64,000 bases of DNA from Aidingimonas halophila (lineage in GTDB: Bacteria > Pseudomonadota > Gammaproteobacteria > Pseudomonadales > Halomonadaceae). Shown piece after piece: positions 44,504-52,085 of the stretch (position 1 is its first letter; every line of letters begins with the position of its first letter). The stretch is taken from assembly GCF_900106955.1 (NCBI RefSeq), contig NZ_FNNI01000007.1, positions 186,001 through 250,000 on the forward strand, written 5' to 3'. A program made the position numbers and the translations under genes. The notes under the pieces were generated by a model, which was not told where the DNA came from, searched no databases, and worked only from the letters and a program-made list of their open reading frames with translations.

Positions 44504-45211
44504 TCATTTCTTGGCCAGCACGGCCAGGTAATTCCGCACGTTGCTGTTGATCCGCTGACGCTGTTCCGCATGCTCCAGCGCCATTTCACACCACGCATGA
44601 GCGCGTGATGCTGAGGGTGGTAGCGGGCTAAAATCCGGGTCGATGACCGTGGCCGTCCTGTTGGTGTCGACGACGTCCTGCTGGTGAATGTCCAGCGGTC
44701 GGTCATGAGTCGGACACGGATGGCGTGCCAACCACTCATAGACAGCCAGTGGTGAGCATCCCGCCTGGGAGGGATAGAGCACCGCTTCCGGCGGTATGTC
44801 GATGCGCTCGAGGATTGCCAGATAATTGACGGCATGGTCGCAGGCCAGGTTCCAGCGGTGGATGTCCTTTTCGCCGACCGGCAGGAAATGGCCGCCGATG
44901 CAGTGGTAGGCGGCATGCGCCAATAGAAAGCGAGAGTCTCTGGTTGGTAGATGGGCGGCAAAGTGACTGTTGATGAAGAGATGCCGCCCATCGGTCAGCA
45001 GGGTGGGAAGACGGCTGTCGATGACCGGTACCGGATCCAGGAACCTGACCAGGTGACCCGTGAAAGGGTGGCTTTTGATCAGTGCATCGCGGACGCTCCG
45101 CCATGATTGCTGCTGCTCTTTCTTGACCATCTGCTCGGCGCGCGTCGGCACCCTCGGTTTGTCGTGGATATGGCAGTAGGCTGCCAGTCGTGCGATCGCA
45201 TTCGGGGACAT
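44504..45211 (-). CDS. DUF2201-like putative metallopeptidase with degenerate active site
   Basis: A 235-residue protein that resembles the N-terminal metallopeptidase-like part of DUF2201 proteins. The family normally has HExxH in LAHExxHxxxGH, then WNxAxDxxxN. Here the segment reads LAHAAYHCIGGHFLPVG (H99, A100, H103, H108) and WNLACDHAVNYLAIL, so the catalytic Glu is Ala, while the flanking pattern is kept. The C-terminal VWA-like half of typical members is missing. AGGAG precedes the ATG. Probably catalytically inactive, a binding protein or a relic. It is separated from the 4.5S RNA gene by 13 bp. Confidence 0.6.
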   Translation of the reverse strand: MSPNAIARLAAYCHIHDKPRVPTRAEQMVKKEQQQSWRSVRDALIKSHPFTGHLVRFLDPVPVIDSRLPTLLTDGRHLFINSHFAAHLPTRDSRFLLAHAAYHCIGGHFLPVGEKDIHRWNLACDHAVNYLAILERIDIPPEAVLYPSQAGCSPLAVYEWLARHPCPTHDRPLDIHQQDVVDTNRTATVIDPDFSPLPPSASRAHAWCEMALEHAEQRQRINSNVRNYLAVLAKK

Positions 45212-45313
45212 GAAAAACTCCTGTGACTACTGTCATTGACATCCCGGTCAATGGGCCATGTCATCGGCATGCATCTCCATAATATCGCTGGGCGACTTCA
45301 TGTCGCTGGCCTG

Positions 45314-45583
45314 CTATTCTTTACGCTCTTGATACCGCGCGATGTCGTCGCGGTAGCGAGACGGCCAGATGGTCGCTGGATCGACGCCTATTGCCTGGGC
45401 AATGAGGCGTTCGCCTTTCGGCCAGGGGCGGTCCAGTGCCACGGATAAGGTGGTAGCCTGACGGTACCCGTGATGAGCGGCCAGTTTTCGCAGCGTCCAG
45501 CCGGCCTTGTGGAGGGCTGCCACGATATCGGCACGATGCCAGTCTCCCGGGGCCGGTTTTTTTGCTCGCGGTTTTTCGTTCAT
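45314..45583 (-). CDS. Ner/Nlp-type winged-helix DNA-binding protein
   Basis: A small (89-residue) regulator of the Ner (phage Mu) / Nlp / SfsB group. Evidence: GDWHRADIVAALHKAGWTLRKLAAHHGYRQATTLSVALDRPWPKGERLIAQAIGVDPATIWPSRY, with the family word RPWPKGE and the ending IWPSRY, read here in pieces along the protein. ATG 45583 is used; no good ribosome site, and ATG 45619 in frame would add 12 residues. It faces an XRE-type gene across an A/T-rich region with palindromes. The family includes phage switch proteins and chromosomal regulators. Confidence 0.85.
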   Translation of the reverse strand: MNEKPRAKKPAPGDWHRADIVAALHKAGWTLRKLAAHHGYRQATTLSVALDRPWPKGERLIAQAIGVDPATIWPSRYRDDIARYQERKE

Positions 45584-45625
45584 GACGGAAACAGTGCAAT
45601 GATATGAAGTTGTATGCAATCACAA

Positions 45626-45693
45626 ATAGACGGTTATTTCCATCTATATGCGTAATTTATTGATTGTATTTTTATTGATCATGATATATCAAT
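45626..45693. promoter_or_regulatory. Candidate operators between the two divergent regulators
   Basis: An A/T-rich gap with two inverted repeats. One is ATAGACGG-N6-CCATCTAT at 45626-45647 (one mismatch in eight). The other is ATTGAT-N8-ATCAAT at 45674-45693, ending 15 bp before the XRE gene start. Both are the size expected for dimeric helix-turn-helix proteins, and the layout resembles a small genetic switch. No -35/-10 pair is certain. Confidence 0.5.
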
Positions 45694-45708
45694 GGCTTGG
45701 AGTCCGAC

Positions 45709-46281
45709 GTGGTGTATCAGTCCGGTAAGTCTCACGCTAAAGGGGTTCAGGCATGGGATGTGGATGGGTTTTGCGAGCGCCTGCGTCGGGCAATGGCAGG
45801 AAGGTCGGCGTACGCCCTGGAGCGGGATACCGGTATCGCGCAAAGTTTGATAAGGAAATATTTGAGCGGTTCGTCGCTGCCCGGTGCGGACAAACTCGTC
45901 GTGCTTGCGAGTGCTCTCGGTGTATCGGTGGGATGGCTAGCGATCGGCGAGGGGGACAGTGGCAGTGTGATCGAGGGAGTACAGGAAACCAGCCCCTCAT
46001 TGCATTCGTCTCCGTCGGAAGGTGGGGGGCGAGACCCGCGCCGTCACGCCGGTGTCGAGACGGAGAGTGTGCCCACCATCGTTTATGCTCGCATCATGGA
46101 ACCTCTGATGAAGCTGACGCGAACCGAAAGCCAGCGTGAATGGGTATTGCAACGGGCCATCGACGTCCTGCGGGTCCTCACCGATGGTCGTTCCGAGTTG
46201 ATGGAAGTCCTGAGCCAGGCGGAGCTGGAAAAAACGGTTGCCCTGGTGGTGGCCGTACATTCCCATCGTGGAGACGAATGA
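45709..46281 (+). CDS. XRE-family helix-turn-helix regulator
   Basis: A 190-residue protein with an N-terminal XRE/Cro-like helix-turn-helix domain: FCERLRRAMAGRSAYALERDTGIAQSLIRKYLSGSSLPGADKLVVLASALGVSVGWLAIGEG. The C-terminal part (about 95-190) is Ser/Gly-rich then helical, without an S24 peptidase motif. Start GTG 45709 has GGAG at 6 bp; a TTG at 45697 opens the frame but has no site. It is divergent from the Ner-type gene; dnaX follows after 174 bp. Probably a former phage repressor or a chromosomal regulator of unknown target. Confidence 0.8.
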   Translation: MVYQSGKSHAKGVQAWDVDGFCERLRRAMAGRSAYALERDTGIAQSLIRKYLSGSSLPGADKLVVLASALGVSVGWLAIGEGDSGSVIEGVQETSPSLHSSPSEGGGRDPRRHAGVETESVPTIVYARIMEPLMKLTRTESQREWVLQRAIDVLRVLTDGRSELMEVLSQAELEKTVALVVAVHSHRGDE

Positions 46282-46334
46282 GTCATGGCGATTGGTACCG
46301 GTCGACGCGTTCGGCAGGAAACCATCAGTCTTGC

Positions 46335-46363
46335 TTTCCGCCCTTCGCTGCAATCGCTAGAAT
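46335..46363 (+). promoter_or_regulatory. Candidate promoter of dnaX
   Basis: TTTCCG at 46335-46340, 17 bp, TAGAAT at 46358-46363, about 90 bp before the dnaX ATG. The -10 is good, the -35 only fair. Confidence 0.4.
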
Positions 46364-46455
46364 GACGTATCGTCGTCGATGGTTTTCCATGGATCGACGA
46401 TGCCCGTTTCAATGAAGCCGTTTATCGGTCGACTTCAGCAAGGAACCCGCGCTGC

Positions 46456-48321
46456 ATGAGTTATCAGGTACTGGCACGTAAATGGCGTCCGCGCACCTTC
46501 CACGAGCTGGTGGGGCAGGAGCATGTCCGTCGTGCGTTGGTCAACGCACTGGACCAGGGGCGTCTGCACCATGCCTATCTGTTCACGGGGACCCGGGGGG
46601 TGGGAAAGACGACCCTTGCTCGCATACTCGCCAAGTGTCTGAACTGTACCGCCAATGGTCGGGGCGACGATGGCGTGACGTCCCGACCCTGCGGGGAGTG
46701 TGAAAATTGCCGCATGATCGAGGAGGGCCGGTTCGTCGATCTCATCGAAGTCGATGCGGCATCCCGCACCAAGGTCGAGGACACCCGCGAACTGCTCGAT
46801 AATGTCCAGTATGCGCCGACCCAGGGGCGTTACAAGGTGTACCTCGTCGATGAGGTGCATATGTTATCGACCCACAGTTTCAACGCGTTGCTGAAGACGC
46901 TCGAAGAACCGCCTCCCCATGTCAAGTTTCTGCTGGCGACGACCGATCCGCAAAAACTGCCGGTCACCGTTCTGTCGCGCTGCCTGCAGTTCAGTCTCAA
47001 GAACATGCCGCCGGAACCGATCGTCGACTACCTGAGTCGGGTTCTGGAGGCCGAATCCGTGCCCTTCGATGAGAGCGCGCTCTGGCTGCTTGGCAAAGCC
47101 GCCAATGGCTCGATGCGTGATGCCATGAGCCTGACCGATCAAGCCATCGCATTGGGGCAGGGCGAAATACATCACTCCGATGTGTCGGCGATGCTGGGCA
47201 CGCTGGATCATCGCCACTTGCTGGCCTTGATGGAAGCCCTGGCTGAGGTCGATGCGCAGCGGGTGCTGTCCGAAGTGGCGTCATTGGCCGAGCAAGGGCC
47301 CGACTTTGCCGGGGTGCTCGATGATCTGGTCGGCATGTTGCACCGCCTGGCGGTGGCGCAGATGGTGCCGGAGGCGCTGGACAACGGCCAGGGGGATCGC
47401 GACACGTTACTGGCGTTGGCGGCGCGGTTCACGGCCGAAGACGTGCAGCTTTACTACCAGATCGGACTGCAGGGCAGGGGCGATATGTCCCATGCGCCGG
47501 ATCTGCGCTCGGCGCTGGAGATGACCCTGCTGCGCATGCTGGCGTTCCGGCCACAGGGCGTGCCAAAGCCGGCCAAGACCCCGTTGCCGATGCGCTCTCC
47601 AACGGATACATCGTCAGCTGGACCTCCCTCGGTCGATGACTCGGCGGCAGCGCATGAGGCGCCACCCATTGACGATAGCGAGGTAACCGAGCGCGCTGCC
47701 GCCGTACCCGAGCCGAAGCCGATGGAGGATATCGGCGACGCTGTGCACGCTGACCTCCCCGAGCCTGAGTCGTTCGAGACAGCCGAGGCGTCTGAGCTAC
47801 CCCCGGCGGAGGCGGAAACGGCCCTGTCTCCTCCTGCCGCAGTGGCTGTCGACGAGACACCGATACCGACGCCGGAATCGGCAGAGGCGCTGAGCGACTC
47901 CGGCCTGTCGGGAACCTTCAGCCATGATGATTGGCTGGCATTGTTCGACCGGCTGGACCTCGGCGGTTTGACACGCAACCTGGCCGCGCACTGTATGGTC
48001 GACACCGATGACGGCAGTTCCCTGGTGTTGCGTCTGGATCCCTCACAGGCGGCGATGAATGCCGATATCCATGTTGAGCGCATTCAGAATGCCCTGGCCG
48101 GTGCCGGTATCGAGCGTCGATTGTCCATTGTTGACGGTCAGTTGTCCGAGGGTGTCGAAACGCCTCGCGCCAGGTCGCAACGCCTGGAATCAGAGCAGCG
48201 AGCGCGGGCGGTTGAAGCCTTGCAGGATGACCCGCATATACAACAGATACAGCAAACGTTCGGTGCTCGGCTGGTCGAATCGACCGTCAAGGCTCAAGCC
48301 AGCGAACGCGAAACACACTGA
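46456..48321 (+). CDS. dnaX: DNA polymerase III subunits tau/gamma
   Basis: Clamp-loader ATPase that also ties polymerase and helicase together. The 621-residue protein has Walker A GTRGVGKTT (45-53), a zinc cluster with cysteines at 64, 79, 82 and 85, DEVHML in the Walker B, and SRCLQFSLK. A Pro/Ala/Glu-rich linker (about 375-480) leads to the tau C-terminus with DDWLALFDRLDLGG. No A AAA AAG slippery heptamer was seen, so a shorter gamma form by frameshift is not predicted from the sequence. dnaX, ybaB and recR are in the usual order. Confidence 0.96.
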   Translation: MSYQVLARKWRPRTFHELVGQEHVRRALVNALDQGRLHHAYLFTGTRGVGKTTLARILAKCLNCTANGRGDDGVTSRPCGECENCRMIEEGRFVDLIEVDAASRTKVEDTRELLDNVQYAPTQGRYKVYLVDEVHMLSTHSFNALLKTLEEPPPHVKFLLATTDPQKLPVTVLSRCLQFSLKNMPPEPIVDYLSRVLEAESVPFDESALWLLGKAANGSMRDAMSLTDQAIALGQGEIHHSDVSAMLGTLDHRHLLALMEALAEVDAQRVLSEVASLAEQGPDFAGVLDDLVGMLHRLAVAQMVPEALDNGQGDRDTLLALAARFTAEDVQLYYQIGLQGRGDMSHAPDLRSALEMTLLRMLAFRPQGVPKPAKTPLPMRSPTDTSSAGPPSVDDSAAAHEAPPIDDSEVTERAAAVPEPKPMEDIGDAVHADLPEPESFETAEASELPPAEAETALSPPAAVAVDETPIPTPESAEALSDSGLSGTFSHDDWLALFDRLDLGGLTRNLAAHCMVDTDDGSSLVLRLDPSQAAMNADIHVERIQNALAGAGIERRLSIVDGQLSEGVETPRARSQRLESEQRARAVEALQDDPHIQQIQQTFGARLVESTVKAQASERETH

Positions 48322-48366
48322 CGAGCCGCTTCGCGGCTGATTGTTCCACGTCGAGAGGTATTTGCC

Positions 48367-48696
48367 ATGATGAAGGGCGGAGGAATGGGCAACCTGATGC
48401 AGCAGGCCCAGGAAATGCAGGAGAAGATGCAGCGCGTTCAGGAAGAAGTGGCGCAGGCCGAGGTGGTCGGCGAAGCCGGGGCCGGCATGATCAAAGTCAC
48501 GATGAATGGCCGCCATGATGTCAGCAAGGTCGATATCGACCCCAGCGTCATGCAGGAGGACAAGGAGTTGCTCGAGGACCTGCTGGGCGCGGCAGTCAAT
48601 GATGCTGTACGAAAAGTCGAAGCCAATTCGCGAGAGAAGATGGAAGAGGCCACGGCGGGTCTGAACCTGCCACCTGGATTCAAGATGCCTTTTTGA
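48367..48696 (+). CDS. ybaB: YbaB/EbfC nucleoid-associated protein
   Basis: A 109-residue dimeric DNA-binding protein. The N-terminal Met/Gly/Gln-rich helix ([32 protein letters not shown]) and the conserved [18 protein letters not shown], then [15 protein letters not shown], are diagnostic. The stop overlaps the recR start (TGATG). Start ATG 48367; an in-frame ATG follows directly. Confidence 0.96.
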   Translation: MMKGGGMGNLMQQAQEMQEKMQRVQEEVAQAEVVGEAGAGMIKVTMNGRHDVSKVDIDPSVMQEDKELLEDLLGAAVNDAVRKVEANSREKMEEATAGLNLPPGFKMPF

Positions 48697-49301
48697 TGAG
48701 TTTTTCGCCGCTGGTAGAGCAGTTGATGGAGTCGCTGCGGGTGCTGCCCGGCGTTGGGCCCAAGAGTGCCCAACGCATGGCAATGCATCTGCTCGAACGT
48801 GACCGGGAGGGAGGCAGGCGTCTGACATCGAGTCTTGCCGAGGCGCTGGAGTGTGTCGGGTACTGTTCCCGTTGCCGTACCTTGACAGAGGAGACGACCT
48901 GTACGCTTTGTTGCAGCCCCCGTCGCGATCCAAGCGTGTTATGTGTGGTCGAATCGCCGGCCGACATGTTGGCATTCGAGGAGGCGGGAGGATTTCAGGG
49001 GCTCTACTTCGTCCTGCACGGCCACTTGTCACCGCTGGACGGTATTGGTCCCGAGGACATCGGGCTCGATCAGTTGGAAGCGCGGCTCGAAGAGGGTGGC
49101 GTCGAAGAAATCGTGCTTGCCACCAATCCCACCGCTGAGGGAGAGGCCACTGCACATTATATCGCCACACAGTTGGCGGATCGCGAGATTCGCCTGTCTC
49201 GCCTGGCCTATGGCATGCCGATGGGCGGCGAACTCGAATATGTGGATGGCGGTACGCTGAGCCGGGCCTTTACTGGCCGCCAACCGTTTCAGAGCGACTG
49301 A
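48696..49301 (+). CDS. recR: Recombination mediator RecR
   Basis: Works with RecF and RecO to load RecA on gapped DNA. The 201-residue protein has the N-terminal helix-hairpin-helix [21 protein letters not shown], a four-cysteine zinc motif (CGYCSRC...CTLC), and the Toprim domain [28 protein letters not shown] and [24 protein letters not shown] 48696 overlaps the ybaB stop; a TTG three bases earlier is ignored. Confidence 0.97.
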   Translation: MSFSPLVEQLMESLRVLPGVGPKSAQRMAMHLLERDREGGRRLTSSLAEALECVGYCSRCRTLTEETTCTLCCSPRRDPSVLCVVESPADMLAFEEAGGFQGLYFVLHGHLSPLDGIGPEDIGLDQLEARLEEGGVEEIVLATNPTAEGEATAHYIATQLADREIRLSRLAYGMPMGGELEYVDGGTLSRAFTGRQPFQSD

Positions 49302-49332
49302 CCGCCAGCTTGATCATTCAACCGGAACCGCT

Positions 49333-50463
49333 ATGCCGTTGACGCCTGATATTCATTGGATCGATACCCCCGAGGCACTCGATGCGGCTTGCCGCGACCT
49401 CGAGAGCGCTGACACTCTGGCTCTGGACACGGAGTTCTTTCGTGAGTCGACCTTCCATCCGGTGCCGGCGTTGGTACAGCTCACTGCCGGTGGGTGCGTA
49501 TATTTGATCGACCCTCAGGCCGTGGCGGCCACGGCCGCTTGTCGGACGCTATTGGCCAGCGGCCCGGTCAAACTGTTGCATGCCTCCAGCGAGGATATCG
49601 AAGTATTGGCAGCCTGGGCGGGAGTCATCGTTGCCCCATTGGTCGATACTCAGCTTGCCCAGGGGCTGCTTGGGGAAGATCCGGCCATGGGGTATCAGCG
49701 CCTGGTCGCTCATTGGGCGGGGGAAAATCTGCCCAAGGATGAGACACGCTCCAATTGGCTCGAACGTCCGTTGTCCGAGGCTCAGCGAGAGTATGCCGCA
49801 CTGGACGTCGTTTATTTGCTGGAGGTGTGGTATGCCCAGCGCGAACGGTTGGAAGCCCTCGACCGTTTCTCCTGGCTCGAGGATGACTGTCAGGCGTTGG
49901 TGAGGCAAGCGGGGCGTGATGAAAGTGATGATGCGCTCTGGTACCTCCGTCAGCGTCAGCTTTGGCGCTTGTCGCCGCGGCAGATGGAAGCGTATCGTCT
50001 CATGACGTCCTGGCGTGAAAGTGAAGTGCGTCGGCGTGATCTGCCGCGCGGCTGGTTGGTCAGCGACAAGCTGCTGTTTGCCATTGCGGAAAAAATGCCC
50101 CGAAACCGTTATGAATTGGCCGCCATCGACGGTATCAAACCATCATTGGTCAAACGCGAGGGCGATACATTGCTGGCGCTGCTCAACGAGGCGCGCCAGC
50201 TGACGGATGCGTCACTACCCGAGGCACTGCCTTCACCATTGACCAGCGATTTCAAGAAGCGTCTCAAGAGGCTGAAGGCCGTGGTCAATCGTGACGCTGA
50301 GCAGTTGGGTGTCGCACCGGAAGTGCTGATGCGGCGTCGTGACCTGGAAGCACTGGTCACGGCGAATCTGCGCAATGATCCGCTACCCTTGCCACAAGGC
50401 TGGCGTGGTGAACGGCTATCATCGGCATTGCGCCAGGTATTGGTTGATGAGGAGCTGGCATGA
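49333..50463 (+). CDS. rnd: Ribonuclease D
   Basis: 3'-5' exoribonuclease that trims tRNA precursors. 376 residues. The DEDD active site is visible as LALDTEFFRES (D,E), the middle D in LLHASSEDIEVL, and YAALDVVYLLEVW (D). Two HRDC domains follow: MEAYRLMTSWRESEVRRRDLPRGWLVSDKLLFAIA and a weaker one near the C-terminus. Its stop overlaps the ycgL start. It begins 31 bp after recR, so it may be in the same transcript. Confidence 0.95.
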   Translation: MPLTPDIHWIDTPEALDAACRDLESADTLALDTEFFRESTFHPVPALVQLTAGGCVYLIDPQAVAATAACRTLLASGPVKLLHASSEDIEVLAAWAGVIVAPLVDTQLAQGLLGEDPAMGYQRLVAHWAGENLPKDETRSNWLERPLSEAQREYAALDVVYLLEVWYAQRERLEALDRFSWLEDDCQALVRQAGRDESDDALWYLRQRQLWRLSPRQMEAYRLMTSWRESEVRRRDLPRGWLVSDKLLFAIAEKMPRNRYELAAIDGIKPSLVKREGDTLLALLNEARQLTDASLPEALPSPLTSDFKKRLKRLKAVVNRDAEQLGVAPEVLMRRRDLEALVTANLRNDPLPLPQGWRGERLSSALRQVLVDEELA

Positions 50464-50756
50464 GCGCCGAACGACTGGTTTGTGAAGTGTTCAAGAGTTC
50501 GAGCAGGGAAGGGATGTATCTCTTCGTCGACAAGCGTGAAGGGCTGGAACACGTGCCCGATGCCTTGCTCGAGCGTTTCGGTGAGCCGGTCGCCATAATG
50601 ACCCTGCTGCTCACGCCTGAACGACGGCTGGCGCGTGCCAGCACAAAGGACGTCATGGACAGCATTGTCGACAGCGGTTTCTATTTACAGATGCCGCCGG
50701 GCAAGGACGATCATCTACTGGACCGTTATCGAGCGCCGACTGAAGCGCGTTACTGA
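50460..50756 (+). CDS. ycgL: YcgL-domain protein
   Basis: A 98-residue protein matching YcgL: CEVFKSSSREGMYLFVDKREGLEHVPDALLERFGEPVAIMTLLLTP and GFYLQMPPGK, read in parts. Start overlaps the rnd stop by 4 bp, and the stop overlaps the ycgN start by 1 bp (TGATG). Conserved next to rnd in many gammaproteobacteria; its role is not established. Confidence 0.93.
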   Translation: MSAERLVCEVFKSSSREGMYLFVDKREGLEHVPDALLERFGEPVAIMTLLLTPERRLARASTKDVMDSIVDSGFYLQMPPGKDDHLLDRYRAPTEARY

Positions 50757-51205
50757 TGCGTGAACGTTTCTGGGAGTGGTTGCCGCTTTCCGCGCTGACC
50801 CACGAAGAGTGGGAAGCGTTATGCGATGGTTGTGGCCAGTGTTGTCTGTTGAAGCTTGAAGACGAGGACACCGGTGACATCGCAACGCTGGATGTCGCCT
50901 GCCAGCTTCTGGATATTGGCAGCTGTCGCTGTAGTGACTATGACAATCGCTTCCAGCGTGTGCCTGGATGCACGCAACTCACCCCGGATCGAGTTGGCGA
51001 TTTCCGTTGGCTACCTCACTCCTGTGCATATCGCCGTGTTCATGAAGGTCGCGGTCTGGCTGACTGGCATCCCTTGATTTCCGGCGATCCTGACAGTGTG
51101 CATCGTGCCGGTGTCAGTGTTTCCCACTACGCTGTCTCGGAACCCGATGTGCCTGATGACGAACTCGACGATCACATCATCGCCGTGCTCCCTATCCATG
51201 AATGA
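50756..51205 (+). CDS. ycgN: YcgN-type cysteine-cluster protein (UPF0260)
   Basis: A 149-residue protein with a conserved cysteine set: C-D-G-C-G-Q-C-C near residues 23-30, CQLLD, SCRCSDY, VPGCTQLTP and SCAYRR. Eight or more cysteines suggest a metal or iron-sulfur site. Opening residues RERFWEWLPLSALTHEEWEALCDGCGQCCL fit the family. Coupled to ycgL. Function unknown. Confidence 0.94.
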   Translation: MRERFWEWLPLSALTHEEWEALCDGCGQCCLLKLEDEDTGDIATLDVACQLLDIGSCRCSDYDNRFQRVPGCTQLTPDRVGDFRWLPHSCAYRRVHEGRGLADWHPLISGDPDSVHRAGVSVSHYAVSEPDVPDDELDDHIIAVLPIHE

Positions 51206-51418
51206 TGGCTCTTTCCCGCCCCCCGACATGGCATGAGTCATGTTTTTCCGATGAATCGGGTATGGACTTTTCCTGTCGCATAATCAGTCTCTTTTCCGAT
51301 GGTGCACTCGCGCTTGTCACGTAATGCTAACAGAGCATGTAACGGTTTGTTGTCCAGCCTTCCTGGATAGCAATCATGGGCGGGTATTGACGGGTAAGAT
51401 GATCATGCGAGGTGGATC

Positions 51419-52042
51419 ATGGGACGCTGGACAACACTGACTTTGTCAGCAGTTCTAATAGCGGGGGCATCATCGGTTTGGGCGCAGTCATCCTGGGATA
51501 ATGGCGATGTATCGGATGAGGCGTTATCCGAGATCATGGATGACCGTCTACCGGCTCCAGCCGCCGGTGGTGGTGGCGGTGGTGGTGCAGGTAGTGGCGG
51601 TTCCGGAAGCGGCGGGGGGGGATGCGGTGGCGGTGGTGCCGATAGTGGCGGCGGTTGCGGCGGTGGATCGTTCTTCCTGAATGTCGCCACAACGGGGGAT
51701 AGTGTCGTACCCGGTGATGACGGTGGCAGCGATAATGGCTCAACGCCCGGCAGCGGCCCCGGACCGGGTACCGGTAATGGGGGCGGCTCCGGCGGTGGCG
51801 GTACCGGGGGTGGTAATGGCGGTACTGGTGGAGGCAATAGCGGAGGAACTGGAGGAGGCTCCAACGGCGGTGGAGGCGGCAACGGTAACGGCGGTGGTAG
51901 CGGCGGCGGTTCCAATGGCGGCAGTGGCGGTGGTGCCAGTGGTGGCGGTACCGGTGGTGGAGCGAATGGGGGTAGCGGTGGCAGTGCCAGTGGTGGCGGT
52001 ACTGGCGGCGGTGCTAATGGAGGCTCCGGCGGAGGCAGTTAG
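51419..52042 (+). CDS. Secreted glycine-repeat protein
   Basis: A 207-residue protein of unknown function. It has a signal peptide (GRWTTLTLSAVLIAGASSVWA, cut before QSSW), a short acidic region to about residue 45, and then almost only Gly with Ser, Thr, Asn and Ala. Two cysteines lie in the first Gly stretch. A non-repetitive island SFFLNVATTGDSVVPGDD interrupts it at about 84-101. The end is two tandem 17-residue repeats (see repeat entry). No lipobox or LPXTG motif is seen. ATG 51419 follows GCGAGGTGGATC. It could be an extracellular or envelope protein; composition is unlike all neighbours. Confidence 0.65.
   Translation: MGRWTTLTLSAVLIAGASSVWAQSSWDNGDVSDEALSEIMDDRLPAPAAGGGGGGGAGSGGSGSGGGGCGGGGADSGGGCGGGSFFLNVATTGDSVVPGDDGGSDNGSTPGSGPGPGTGNGGGSGGGGTGGGNGGTGGGNSGGTGGGSNGGGGGNGNGGGSGGGSNGGSGGGASGGGTGGGANGGSGGSASGGGTGGGANGGSGGGS
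51935..52036 (+). repeat. Two 51-bp tandem repeats coding Gly-rich 17-mers
   Basis: Each unit codes A-S-G-G-G-T-G-G-G-A-N-G-G-S-G-G plus Ser or Gly. Copies start at 51935 and 51986. They differ mainly at third codon positions, so amino acids are conserved more than bases. Confidence 0.85.
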
Positions 52043-52085
52043 ACGACCGTTTGCGCCGGAGCCGTCCGATGGCAGTGAGTCGGGC

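Noticed and set aside
45314-46281. Prophage
   Set aside because: Only two regulator-like genes; no integrase, structural genes or attachment repeats in the flanks.
46456-48321. Programmed frameshift for a gamma subunit in dnaX
   Set aside because: No A AAA AAG heptamer; the only A run near (CAAAAAC in codons for Q-K-L) is not a valid slippery site.
51403-51915. Proline-rich frame on the minus strand opposite the glycine-repeat gene
   Set aside because: Pro runs are the complement of Gly codons (GGN/CCN); there is no signal peptide or ribosome site.
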